The position numbers and the translations under genes are program-made. Of a stretch of DNA of 8,370 bases, positions 1-6,667 are shown in pieces (positions within the stretch are counted from its first letter, which is position 1; each line of letters starts with the position of its first letter). Origin of the DNA: Bordetella parapertussis (GTDB taxonomy: Bacteria > Pseudomonadota > Gammaproteobacteria > Burkholderiales > Burkholderiaceae_B); assembly GCA_945882005.1 (NCBI GenBank), contig CAMCWG010000120.1:1-8370 (forward strand). Reading direction: 5' to 3'. Under the pieces are notes generated by a model. The model did no database searches. It was not told the origin of the DNA and saw only the letters and a list, made by a program, of their open reading frames with translations.

Positions 1-330
1 CCACGCCCATCATTTGTCTTCAGTCCGTTGCGCGCAGCGGCGATTGGTCGCTTGAATACTATTCGGTCCGCAGATAGTGAGGAAGTCATTCAAGAATGGC
101 GCCGCGCACTGCAAACGCTATCTTCTTACCCAAATTTTTATGTGTTTGACCAAGACCGCACCCTGCTTGATGCTGGCTGTGGTGCAATGAGTTGTTTTAA
201 CGGGCATACGAAAAATCTTCTTCCGCTTTACCGCGACAACTCGCACCTAACCGAGCTTGGCTCGCAGCTTGTGTTTGATGCTTTTGTGCAGAGCTACCTA
301 GATCGTCCCAGCTCAGCGCGCAAAAACTAA
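1..330 (+). CDS. C-terminal end of an SGNH-domain protein, probably an OafA-like O-acyltransferase (5' end outside window)
   Basis: The reading frame is open from the first base and ends with TAA at 328-330, leaving 109 visible residues. Near the C-terminus is a D-x-x-H block (Asp79 and His82 of the visible part, in YRDNSHLTELG). This is block V of SGNH/GDSL esterase folds and supplies the catalytic Asp and His. Two cysteines about 20 residues upstream (60 and 65) resemble those in the periplasmic SGNH domain fused to OafA/YrhL acyltransferase-3 membrane proteins, which O-acetylate lipopolysaccharide or other glycans. The membrane part and the catalytic serine would lie to the left of the window, so the fusion is inferred; a standalone SGNH hydrolase remains possible. 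A TTG at 28 could be mistaken for a start, but the frame and the fold clearly extend further left. The gene converges on the glycosyltransferase gene, and its neighbours in glycan synthesis fit a role in decorating a surface polysaccharide. Confidence 0.75.
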   Translation, partial: PRPSFVFSPLRAAAIGRLNTIRSADSEEVIQEWRRALQTLSSYPNFYVFDQDRTLLDAGCGAMSCFNGHTKNLLPLYRDNSHLTELGSQLVFDAFVQSYLDRPSSARKN

Positions 331-333
331 TCC

Positions 334-1446
334 CTATCGACCAAGCAAATTGTTGTACACCCCAACATACTTCCGCGCCATCGTCTCGGCCATAAAATTA
401 TCGCGATAGCGTTGCAACGCCCCCGCGCGCCACGTTGCAACCTGTTGGGGATCGTGCCAGAAAGCATTCATCGCCTGACCAAACGCAATCGCATCCGAAG
501 GCGGGACGACAAGACCCGTCTCACCGTGTTTGTTCACGTAGCTAGTGCCCGTACCAATCTCGCACGTGATCATGGGCGTGCCTTGCTGAGCGGCTTCGGC
601 CAACACAATGCCGAAGGCTTCAGAGGCGATATGCGAAGGGAATACAAAACCGTACGCTGCACGCATGATGCTGCGTTTTTGTTCGTTAGTGACTTCAGGC
701 ACAAAGTGCAGGTTCTTTAATCCCAAATCTCGCGCTTGCTTTTGCAGGGCGTCATGCTGATCACCACGGCCAACAATCACCGTCGGGTAATCGCGCCCTT
801 TTAAGGCATCTAGCAAAACATGTAGGCCTTTGTAATAACGCAAGGCACCGAGAAACAAAAAGAAATGCTCACCAAACTGTTGTCGCCAGGACTGTACTTC
901 GGGATCGGTCTCTGGCAGCTGATCAAAATGCTCAATCCCGTAAGTGATCAACTGGGTCTTGTCTTTGAACTTTTGCAGCACGGGGCTAGATTGCATGATG
1001 CCGGGTGATGCAGCGACGATCGTTTGCATCTTGGCCAGATAGCGATCACGCAAGGGTGCATACAACTTGTTGAGTTGCACCTGGTTCACCACGTCAGAGT
1101 GGTAGCTAATCAGACTAGGCTTCTTCACACCGGCGTACAGATAGCTAAAATCAGCAAACGGCCAGGGGAAATGCATGTGCATCACATCGGCCCACGCAGC
1201 TTCTTGTTTAAAGTGCGTCAGAAAGCTGAGGGAAAAACCGGTCGAGGCAACATACAAGTCGCGCTTGTAGCGTCTGATTTCATAACCAGCGGGAGCGATG
1301 TCGGTGCGTGGTTGGCCAGGAGTCAATACCAACACACGGTTCTCGATACCTAACGGGGTCGTGTGGCTAGCAATGGTGTGCACCACTTGCTCGATGCCAC
1401 CATATGTATCTGGAAAGTAGGTCTTGAGAACGTGCAGGACACGCAT
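334..1446 (-). CDS. GT4-family glycosyltransferase, WbpZ-like, surface polysaccharide synthesis
   Basis: This 370-residue protein has the usual length of a two-domain GT-B, GT4-family retaining glycosyltransferase. It would transfer a sugar from a nucleotide-sugar donor to a lipid-linked glycan on the cytoplasmic face of the inner membrane. The N-terminal domain opens with MRVLHVLKTYFPDTYGGIEQ, whose Gly-Gly-Ile-Glu segment forms the acceptor-side loop; HMHFPWP lies near residues 90-96. The C-terminal domain begins near residue 196 with FLGALRYYKG (198-207), where Arg203 and Lys206 are the expected donor diphosphate contacts. The E-x7-E motif is Glu276 to Glu284 (SEAFGIVLAE). The N-terminus resembles D-rhamnose/mannose transferases of the WbpZ type as I recall them, but donor and linkage cannot be read from sequence. 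The ATG lies one base after the stop of the WecA-like gene, so translation is probably coupled. The only purine-rich stretch upstream (AGAAAAGAAG) is rather distant from the start. Confidence 0.9.
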   Translation of the reverse strand: MRVLHVLKTYFPDTYGGIEQVVHTIASHTTPLGIENRVLVLTPGQPRTDIAPAGYEIRRYKRDLYVASTGFSLSFLTHFKQEAAWADVMHMHFPWPFADFSYLYAGVKKPSLISYHSDVVNQVQLNKLYAPLRDRYLAKMQTIVAASPGIMQSSPVLQKFKDKTQLITYGIEHFDQLPETDPEVQSWRQQFGEHFFLFLGALRYYKGLHVLLDALKGRDYPTVIVGRGDQHDALQKQARDLGLKNLHFVPEVTNEQKRSIMRAAYGFVFPSHIASEAFGIVLAEAAQQGTPMITCEIGTGTSYVNKHGETGLVVPPSDAIAFGQAMNAFWHDPQQVATWRAGALQRYRDNFMAETMARKYVGVYNNLLGR

Positions 1447-1447
1447 G

Positions 1448-2581
1448 CTAGCGGCGCCGCTTCTTTTCTAAGATCATCCAGCGCGGCATCTTGAACAAGA
1501 CGAGGCGCCGATACAGCACGACATAGCTGATAGAAAACAGGAATACAAACCCCATCAAGACGTAGTCGTATTGCCAAAACAGCACTGCGGGGATCGTGCC
1601 CATGGAGGACAAAATCCAGAGATAGGGCGAGGTCATGGCATTGCGCTGGTTAATCAAGCGGGCTTCGTCTGAGCCGACCGCCCAGCGCACCATGCGCTTG
1701 TAAACCAGCATGTGCAGATGCACGCCATCAGGCGCGCCAGGGGATTTACCCCGCACGAGCTTTTTACGGTAGATCGAAAAAAGCGTTTCAAAAACAGGAT
1801 AAATACACAAAAGCAGGGGAAACCAGGGCGACACCTGGGGGTGCCGCGCCAGCATCAGCACGCAAAGGGTGCCAATCATGAACCCGATAAAGTAGGCCCC
1901 GCAGTCACCTAAAAAGATCAGGCCGCGCGGATAGTTCCAGATCAGAAATCCACCAATCGCGCCAAGCATACCGACCGCCGTGACGAGCAAAAGACGGTCA
2001 TTCAAGTAAAACGATACGTAGGCCAGCCCAGCCAGAATCATGGCGGACACCACAGAGGCCAAGCCGTTGTAGCCATCAATAATGTTGATGGCGTTGGCGG
2101 AACCGGCAATCGCAAAAATCGTAAACAGGAAAGACACGGCCCCAAACTGTAGAAGCCAGTCGATTCCAATGATGTTCAGATGCGTGACATCGGCCCCGAG
2201 CCAGTAATAAGCCAACGCTCCGCTAATAAGAGCTAAGCTCAGGCGAACCCGCGCACGCACTTTTTTAGTGATGTCATCTGCCAAGCCACCCAAAAATACG
2301 GGCAAGCTGGCCAGAACAAGTAGCCCAACGGCGGCAACAACCTCAGGATCCCGAAACGCCGCGATCAGCGTCGTCACGCCCATCCCAATTAGCAGGGCGA
2401 TACCGCCCACGCGAGGAACCGCCTTAATGTGAAATTTTTGAACGCTTTCGAAATCAGTATCGCCAGAAAACGCGACGTGCAGTCGACGATACCTGACCAG
2501 CAGGAGGGTCACAATCAGGGATACAACAAAAGCTCCTAGTACATAGGCCATGCTTCGCGTGAAGACAAAAACAGATTGCAC
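1448..2581 (-). CDS. WecA/WbpL-type polyprenyl-phosphate sugar-1-phosphate transferase (MraY/WecA family)
   Basis: This polytopic inner-membrane enzyme, 377 residues, starts synthesis of O-antigen or a related glycan by moving a HexNAc-1-phosphate from its UDP-sugar to undecaprenyl phosphate. Family landmarks are present in order: the cytoplasmic K-x-H-x-x-x-x-P-R-x-G-G region (49-60), the Mg-binding GLADD (Asp102, Asp103), NAINIIDG with Asp169 (163-170), GDCG (225-228) and the C-terminal HLH triad (288-290) that contacts the substrate. About ten or eleven hydrophobic segments alternate with these loops. The closest types are WecA and WbpL, so the donor is probably UDP-GlcNAc, UDP-GalNAc or UDP-Fuc2NAc; which one is not visible. 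The given start is GTG at 2581. An in-frame ATG at 2551 would give 367 residues starting MAYVLGAF, right at the first membrane segment, and neither has a strong ribosome-binding site. The stop is one base from the downstream glycosyltransferase start. Codon use and base composition match the core genes, unlike the SGNH gene upstream. Confidence 0.93.
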   Translation of the reverse strand: MQSVFVFTRSMAYVLGAFVVSLIVTLLLVRYRRLHVAFSGDTDFESVQKFHIKAVPRVGGIALLIGMGVTTLIAAFRDPEVVAAVGLLVLASLPVFLGGLADDITKKVRARVRLSLALISGALAYYWLGADVTHLNIIGIDWLLQFGAVSFLFTIFAIAGSANAINIIDGYNGLASVVSAMILAGLAYVSFYLNDRLLLVTAVGMLGAIGGFLIWNYPRGLIFLGDCGAYFIGFMIGTLCVLMLARHPQVSPWFPLLLCIYPVFETLFSIYRKKLVRGKSPGAPDGVHLHMLVYKRMVRWAVGSDEARLINQRNAMTSPYLWILSSMGTIPAVLFWQYDYVLMGFVFLFSISYVVLYRRLVLFKMPRWMILEKKRRR

Positions 2582-2677
2582 TTATTTTACTCGCAACCCA
2601 AACAAAATCTCGTGGTGGCGAATTTATTGCTGTCGCTTTTAAATAATGAAGCCAGAATTTGTGCTCTGGATTAGTTT
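2582..2677. other. 96-base A+T-rich intergenic spacer between SGNH and WecA-like genes
   Basis: This is the longest gap within the minus-strand run. It contains one short inverted repeat, CCAGA (2652-2656) with TCTGG (2665-2669) around an 8-base loop, just after the SGNH stop codon. On the minus strand it is not followed by a clean T-run, so it is at best a weak terminator. A minus-strand TAAAAT (2584-2589) resembles a -10 element, but it has no matching -35 and lies too close to the GTG start to serve it; it could only serve the ATG at 2551. Whether the glycan genes have their own promoter here cannot be decided by eye. Confidence 0.4.
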
Positions 2678-3811
2678 TTACAGCCCTTCATTTAACAATT
2701 GGGTTGCAATTAATGAGTTCCCCTCTGCATTCAAATGCACATCGTCTTTAAAAAAATATTTACTAATCACAGCATCAACGGTTGTTCTTGCTGCTTCTGC
2801 AAAAAAGGGGGTAAACAAATTATAGAACTTATCACATTTATCTTTGCAAAAATCCTCCCAGATTTTTACTTGCTTAGAATCTAGCTGATCATATTTCAAT
2901 GTTCCCGGCCACGGATAAACAGCAACAGATAAGCCAACATCTCGCTTTGTTAATAGTTTATGCAACTGCCCCATATTGTCTAGGGCCTTACTAATTGATC
3001 CATCCACACCCAATTTGCCATAACCGCTTGTATCTGGTTTATAAGTCCAAGCGCTTCGCTCATATCCATGGCTATAAATTGATTGATTAGCAATAATATT
3101 ATCGTAGCCAGGCGTCGCCTCCGAAGCTTCTTCAAACTCCACTGCTTGATATCGACCGGAGTCTGTTTTTGTTTTAAGAAGAGTTCGTTTTGCAAATGCG
3201 GTTAAAGGAAAATTTTGACCAAGCTTTCTCTTGATAGCAGAATATCTAGTCTTAACTGGTGGTGTACCAATAAAAATATTTCCGTCAACACTTCGGTAAA
3301 CTGACTCATCTTGAATGTCACTAATATCTACAAAAACAATTATATTTCTGAACACAAACCCCTCGTCAATCAAATGCTTTATTTTGGCCAGGTAAATTGA
3401 TGGGCTATAGGACGCAACGGCCAAATTAGCTATTTTTAAATTTGGATGGTTTTTTGAAAGCATTCCAACAAATGTCTGTTCAAACGGCAATCCAATCCCT
3501 TCAGTAAAGCTATCGCCGATAAAACCAATATCAAATATTTTCTCTTCCGCTTTGGCCTCCTCGCACGAGGCCTTCATTCCATATGTATTGGTGCAAACTG
3601 GATAGGAGTCATTTCCCCAGAACCCTAGGCCCTTAAAATTTGAGGCAAGAGTGTGGTGATAAGAATCATGTTCAATGCGAAAACTATCCTGCCTCGACGC
3701 AACCTTTATCAGATGTAAAAGCCGCTCGCCAAAGACAAAATCGGTGGCTAAAAAAAGTGCGGCTGAAAGAAACATTACCAGAATCAGCGGTTTCACTACT
3801 CTTAAAAACAT
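2678..3811 (-). CDS. Membrane-anchored SGNH/GDSL-fold protein, probable periplasmic esterase or acyltransferase
   Basis: The product has 377 residues with one N-terminal hydrophobic segment (about 6-27) acting as signal anchor, which would place the rest in the periplasm. SGNH-fold landmarks follow: block I GDSFTEG with nucleophile Ser101 (99-105), a block II-like NLAVASYSP (129-137), VDISDIQDE in the block III position (161-169), and block V FKDDVHLN with Asp356 and His359. Ser, Asp and His are therefore intact. The usual block II glycine is alanine, and the block III G-x-N-D is not recognisable. Four cysteines in two close pairs (73/83 and 322/326) could form disulfides, fitting a periplasmic location. 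Such proteins often acetylate or deacetylate surface glycans, like AlgJ/AlgX, but substrate and direction are unknown. The ATG has a good Shine-Dalgarno (AAGGGA at 3817-3822, five bases away). The gene starts 33 bases after the acyl-CoA synthetase stop, so it is probably co-transcribed. Two sampled 60-base lines have about 33-35% G+C, much lower than flanking genes, suggesting horizontal acquisition. Confidence 0.8.
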   Translation of the reverse strand: MFLRVVKPLILVMFLSAALFLATDFVFGERLLHLIKVASRQDSFRIEHDSYHHTLASNFKGLGFWGNDSYPVCTNTYGMKASCEEAKAEEKIFDIGFIGDSFTEGIGLPFEQTFVGMLSKNHPNLKIANLAVASYSPSIYLAKIKHLIDEGFVFRNIIVFVDISDIQDESVYRSVDGNIFIGTPPVKTRYSAIKRKLGQNFPLTAFAKRTLLKTKTDSGRYQAVEFEEASEATPGYDNIIANQSIYSHGYERSAWTYKPDTSGYGKLGVDGSISKALDNMGQLHKLLTKRDVGLSVAVYPWPGTLKYDQLDSKQVKIWEDFCKDKCDKFYNLFTPFFAEAARTTVDAVISKYFFKDDVHLNAEGNSLIATQLLNEGL

Positions 3812-3844
3812 CAGTTTCCCTTAATCAAGCAAGACGACACAGCG

Positions 3845-5506
3845 CTATACATCAATCGCGTTGACCGCCCCCGAGCGCTTGCGCAGCTCAAATTTCTGGA
3901 TTTTGCCGGTCGACGTCTTGGGTAATTCGCCAAATTCAATCGCCCCCGGCACCTTAAAGCCGGGCAGATGCTGTTTGCAGTGTTTGACCAGGTCCTCGGC
4001 ACTGACTTGTGCGCCAGGCTTGAGCTCAATAAACGCGCAGGGGGTCTCGCCCCATTTGGGATGGGGCTTGGCCACCACCGCCACCGCCATAATGGCCGGA
4101 TGCTTGTACAAAACGTCTTCGATTTCAATGCTAGAGATGTTTTCGCCCCCGGAAATAATGACGTCTTTGCTGCGATCTTTGATCTTGATGTAGCCGTCGG
4201 GGAAGCGCACGCCCAGATCGCCGGTATGAAACCAGCCGCCGGCAAAGGCCTCTTGGGTGGCTTTGGCGTTGCGCAGATAGCCTTTCATGCCAATATTGCC
4301 GCGCAAGACGATTTCGCCGATGGTTTCCCCGTCGCGCGGGACCGGTTGCATGGTTTCAGGGTTCAGGACGTCAGCCCCTGCTTGCAGGTGGTAGCGGACT
4401 CCCTGTCGGGCATTGAAGACGGCTCTGTCTGCCACCGACAAGTCATCCCAGCCCTCTTGCGGTGCACAGACCGTGCAGGGGCCATAGACCTCAGTCAAGC
4501 CGTAGACGTGGGTGAGGGTGATGCCCAGGGCTTCCATACTTTCAATCAGTGTGGCCGAGGGGGCCGCACCCGCGACCATGGCCTGCACACGGCGGCCGTT
4601 GAGCTTGCTCATGCCGTCTTTCTTTAAGGCCTCAGGCGCATTAACAAGCATGCTGTGCACAATCGGTGCACCGCAGAAATGGCTAACTTTGTAATCACGA
4701 ATCGCACCAAACACGCCTTCGGGGGTGACCTTACGCAAACACACGTTGACACCGGCGCGGGCCGCAACGGCCCAAGGGTAGGTCCAGCCGTTGCAATGAA
4801 ACATCGGCAAGGTCCACAGATAGACGACATGCGATGGCAAGTCCCATTCCAGAATATTGCTGATCGCAGCGAGCTGCGCACCACGGTGGGAATACACCAC
4901 GCCTTTAGGCTCGCCGGTTGTACCGGAGGTGTAGTTCAGCGCGATCGCATCCCACTCGTCACCCGCAAAATAGATCGGCTCTTGTGAAGCGCGTTCGGCC
5001 TGAGCAGCGATTAAGGACTCATATTCGTAAGACCCGATACGATCACCGGGACCTTGATATTGTGAATCGTCAATGTCGATCACAATCGGTTTGACCTGCG
5101 CGTTGGCGATCGCCTCTTGCATGACCTTGGAGAATTCACGATCAATCAACACCACCTTGGCCTGTGCGTGATTCAGCATATAGGTCAAGCTAGCCGCGTC
5201 GAGACGCGTGTTCAAGGTATTGAGCACAGCACCAATAGCGGGCACACCAAAATGGCTTTCAACCATCTCTGGTGTATTGGCCAGCATGGCCGTGACCGTA
5301 TCGCCTTTTTGTACACCCAGCGCACGCAACGCATGCGCGAGTTGCATGCAGCGCTGATAGGTCTGCGCCCAGGTGCGGCGAATCGGACCATGAATCACCG
5401 CAAGCCGATTCGGAAACACCTCGGCTGCGCGCACAATAAAGTCGACGGGGGTTAAGGCCGTAAAGTTGGCGGCTGTTTTAGGCAGGTCTTGTTCGTAAAT
5501 ATTCAT
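3845..5506 (-). CDS. AMP-forming acyl-CoA synthetase (ANL superfamily)
   Basis: This 553-residue cytoplasmic enzyme activates a carboxylic acid with ATP to an acyl-adenylate and then to the acyl-CoA. All core motifs are present: the phosphate-binding loop YTSGTTGEPKG (192-202), YGLTE (335-339), GWFHTGD with ribose-binding Asp430 (424-430), the hinge and CoA-tunnel region KDRSKDVIISGGENIS (443-458), and TSTGK with catalytic Lys535 (531-535). Length and N-terminal style (an AA-loop near FTALTPVDFI) match the medium-chain and 3-methylmercaptopropionate (DmdB-like) ligases often annotated simply as acyl-CoA synthetase. The acid substrate cannot be named from sequence. Its ATG overlaps the TGA of the dioxygenase gene in an ATGA junction (5503-5506), and no good ribosome-binding site precedes it, so it is probably translated by coupling. 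This links it functionally to the dioxygenase and the binding protein: it would activate either the imported acid or the dioxygenase product for beta-oxidation-like breakdown. No truncation or frameshift is visible. Confidence 0.93.
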   Translation of the reverse strand: MNIYEQDLPKTAANFTALTPVDFIVRAAEVFPNRLAVIHGPIRRTWAQTYQRCMQLAHALRALGVQKGDTVTAMLANTPEMVESHFGVPAIGAVLNTLNTRLDAASLTYMLNHAQAKVVLIDREFSKVMQEAIANAQVKPIVIDIDDSQYQGPGDRIGSYEYESLIAAQAERASQEPIYFAGDEWDAIALNYTSGTTGEPKGVVYSHRGAQLAAISNILEWDLPSHVVYLWTLPMFHCNGWTYPWAVAARAGVNVCLRKVTPEGVFGAIRDYKVSHFCGAPIVHSMLVNAPEALKKDGMSKLNGRRVQAMVAGAAPSATLIESMEALGITLTHVYGLTEVYGPCTVCAPQEGWDDLSVADRAVFNARQGVRYHLQAGADVLNPETMQPVPRDGETIGEIVLRGNIGMKGYLRNAKATQEAFAGGWFHTGDLGVRFPDGYIKIKDRSKDVIISGGENISSIEIEDVLYKHPAIMAVAVVAKPHPKWGETPCAFIELKPGAQVSAEDLVKHCKQHLPGFKVPGAIEFGELPKTSTGKIQKFELRKRSGAVNAIDV

Positions 5507-6645
5507 TGCGAGCGTTGAGTTGTTTGGTCTAGGGTTCTCTGGTACCGATCTCTATCTTGATACACGCGACAAGCGATGTTGTGTTCTTTACTCAAGCGCT
5601 CTTCAAAGGCGCGAATTTCGGGTGTGATGCCAACACCACGGAACCCACCACGCAAGGCGCGCGTTTCCACATCCTTATAGGCAATGGCCCATAGATCGGG
5701 CAACGCCTGCCCTTGCGGCAAGGACAACCACAGGCGCAAGAGATGGCGCTTGCGCTTAGGCTCGGGGAAATCTTCGTATTCAGTCCGTGCATGCAATACA
5801 ACGTGATTGTTCAGAAACTGAAAATCCCCTTGCTGGAGGTCCATGTGATAGCAGATCTCTTCACTTGCGAGCAACGCATCAAACATATCCAACGCCTCAG
5901 TCTGCAAGGCAGTTAAACGTGGCACATCCTCAAAGGTAATCTGTGCCCCGGTGATGTGATTGCGAATATGACGACAGGCAAAACGACCATCTTTAAAACC
6001 GATAATCGATGCCTGATAGTACGGAGGCTCTTCGGGTGCATGCTCGCCCTGACGACTGAAATAAAACGGCTCGGCCAGCACCTTAGCAAGATCCGGCCGA
6101 CGACGTTCGAGTTCTTCATACGCACTCAAGGAGCTTGAAATCAAACTCTTGCCACCGCTTTGCGCAGTGTGCAAACACATGAGACCCACGACATCACTGC
6201 CGTCCGCATGGAAGTCAAGTTTTGAGTTGGTGTTATAGCCGCGACCCGTACCGCCGCGATACGTACCACCGGTGTTCATCACATCCGAAACGTACTGGCT
6301 TTGTTTGCCTTGCGGACGCGGCACGCCAACGCTCAGCCCCATGCACCAGAACAAGGTGCGCATGTCCGCTTTGCTCCAGCGCGCGACAGGGAAACCACGC
6401 AAGACGCAGATGCCGTGACCGGTCTGCGTGGCGTCCATGGTGCGCGCAAGAAGTTTTTGCGTGACAGGCGTCAGCGGAAAATCGGCCGCTGACAATTCAA
6501 ACTCTTTTTTATTGAGCGCCAGGACCTGGCGCAAACCCGCCTCTAGATCCTGAATTTCCTGCTCTGTGAGCAGGTGAATCCAGGACTGATCGTTTTCGAG
6601 ATCGGCCCGTTTCCAACCACGGGGCGGGGTGTGCAACTGTGACAT
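5503..6645 (-). CDS. TauD/TfdA-family Fe(II)/2-oxoglutarate-dependent dioxygenase
   Basis: This 380-residue cytoplasmic oxygenase of the TauD/TfdA clan would use O2 and 2-oxoglutarate to hydroxylate an organic substrate, often releasing a leaving group such as sulfite, an alcohol or an amine. The iron site is readable: H-x-D at His146 and Asp148 (FHADGSD), with the distal histidine most likely His285 in NNHVVLHARTEYED (His281 is the alternative). Two arginines four residues apart, Arg300 and Arg304 (RHLLRLWLS), match the spacing of the TauD arginine pair that holds 2-oxoglutarate. An HGICVLRGFP segment (77-86) is the usual first core strand. The protein is longer than TauD (about 280 residues), with extra N-terminal helices and a C-terminal tail after residue 320. 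The ATG has a strong AAGGAG five bases upstream and lies 22 bases after the binding-protein stop. The substrate is unknown; operon context suggests a carboxylic acid handled together with the downstream CoA ligase. Confidence 0.88.
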   Translation of the reverse strand: MSQLHTPPRGWKRADLENDQSWIHLLTEQEIQDLEAGLRQVLALNKKEFELSAADFPLTPVTQKLLARTMDATQTGHGICVLRGFPVARWSKADMRTLFWCMGLSVGVPRPQGKQSQYVSDVMNTGGTYRGGTGRGYNTNSKLDFHADGSDVVGLMCLHTAQSGGKSLISSSLSAYEELERRRPDLAKVLAEPFYFSRQGEHAPEEPPYYQASIIGFKDGRFACRHIRNHITGAQITFEDVPRLTALQTEALDMFDALLASEEICYHMDLQQGDFQFLNNHVVLHARTEYEDFPEPKRKRHLLRLWLSLPQGQALPDLWAIAYKDVETRALRGGFRGVGITPEIRAFEERLSKEHNIACRVYQDRDRYQRTLDQTTQRSQ

Positions 6646-6667
6646 CTTGACTCCTTGCTACAAAAGC

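Noticed and set aside
409..441. 12-base palindrome GCGTTGCAACGC (409-420) with a second CGTTGCAAC copy at 433-441
   Set aside because: It lies within the glycosyltransferase coding region and both copies are explained by Leu-Gln/Val-Ala codons there. Nothing suggests an operator far inside the gene.
2652..2669. Inverted repeat after the SGNH stop codon as a terminator
   Set aside because: The stem is only five base pairs with an eight-base loop and has no T-run in the minus-strand direction. It is mentioned within the spacer entry instead.
3811..4245. A 144-codon minus-strand frame overlapping the end of the CoA synthetase gene
   Set aside because: It lies in another frame of the same strand within a well-supported gene, and its arginine-, serine- and proline-rich product matches nothing I recognise.
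3968..4627. A 219-codon open frame on the + strand, antisense to the CoA synthetase gene
   Set aside because: The opposite strand encodes a complete, motif-rich acyl-CoA synthetase across the same bases. The antisense translation shows no recognisable domain or ribosome-binding site and is the usual by-product of codon bias.
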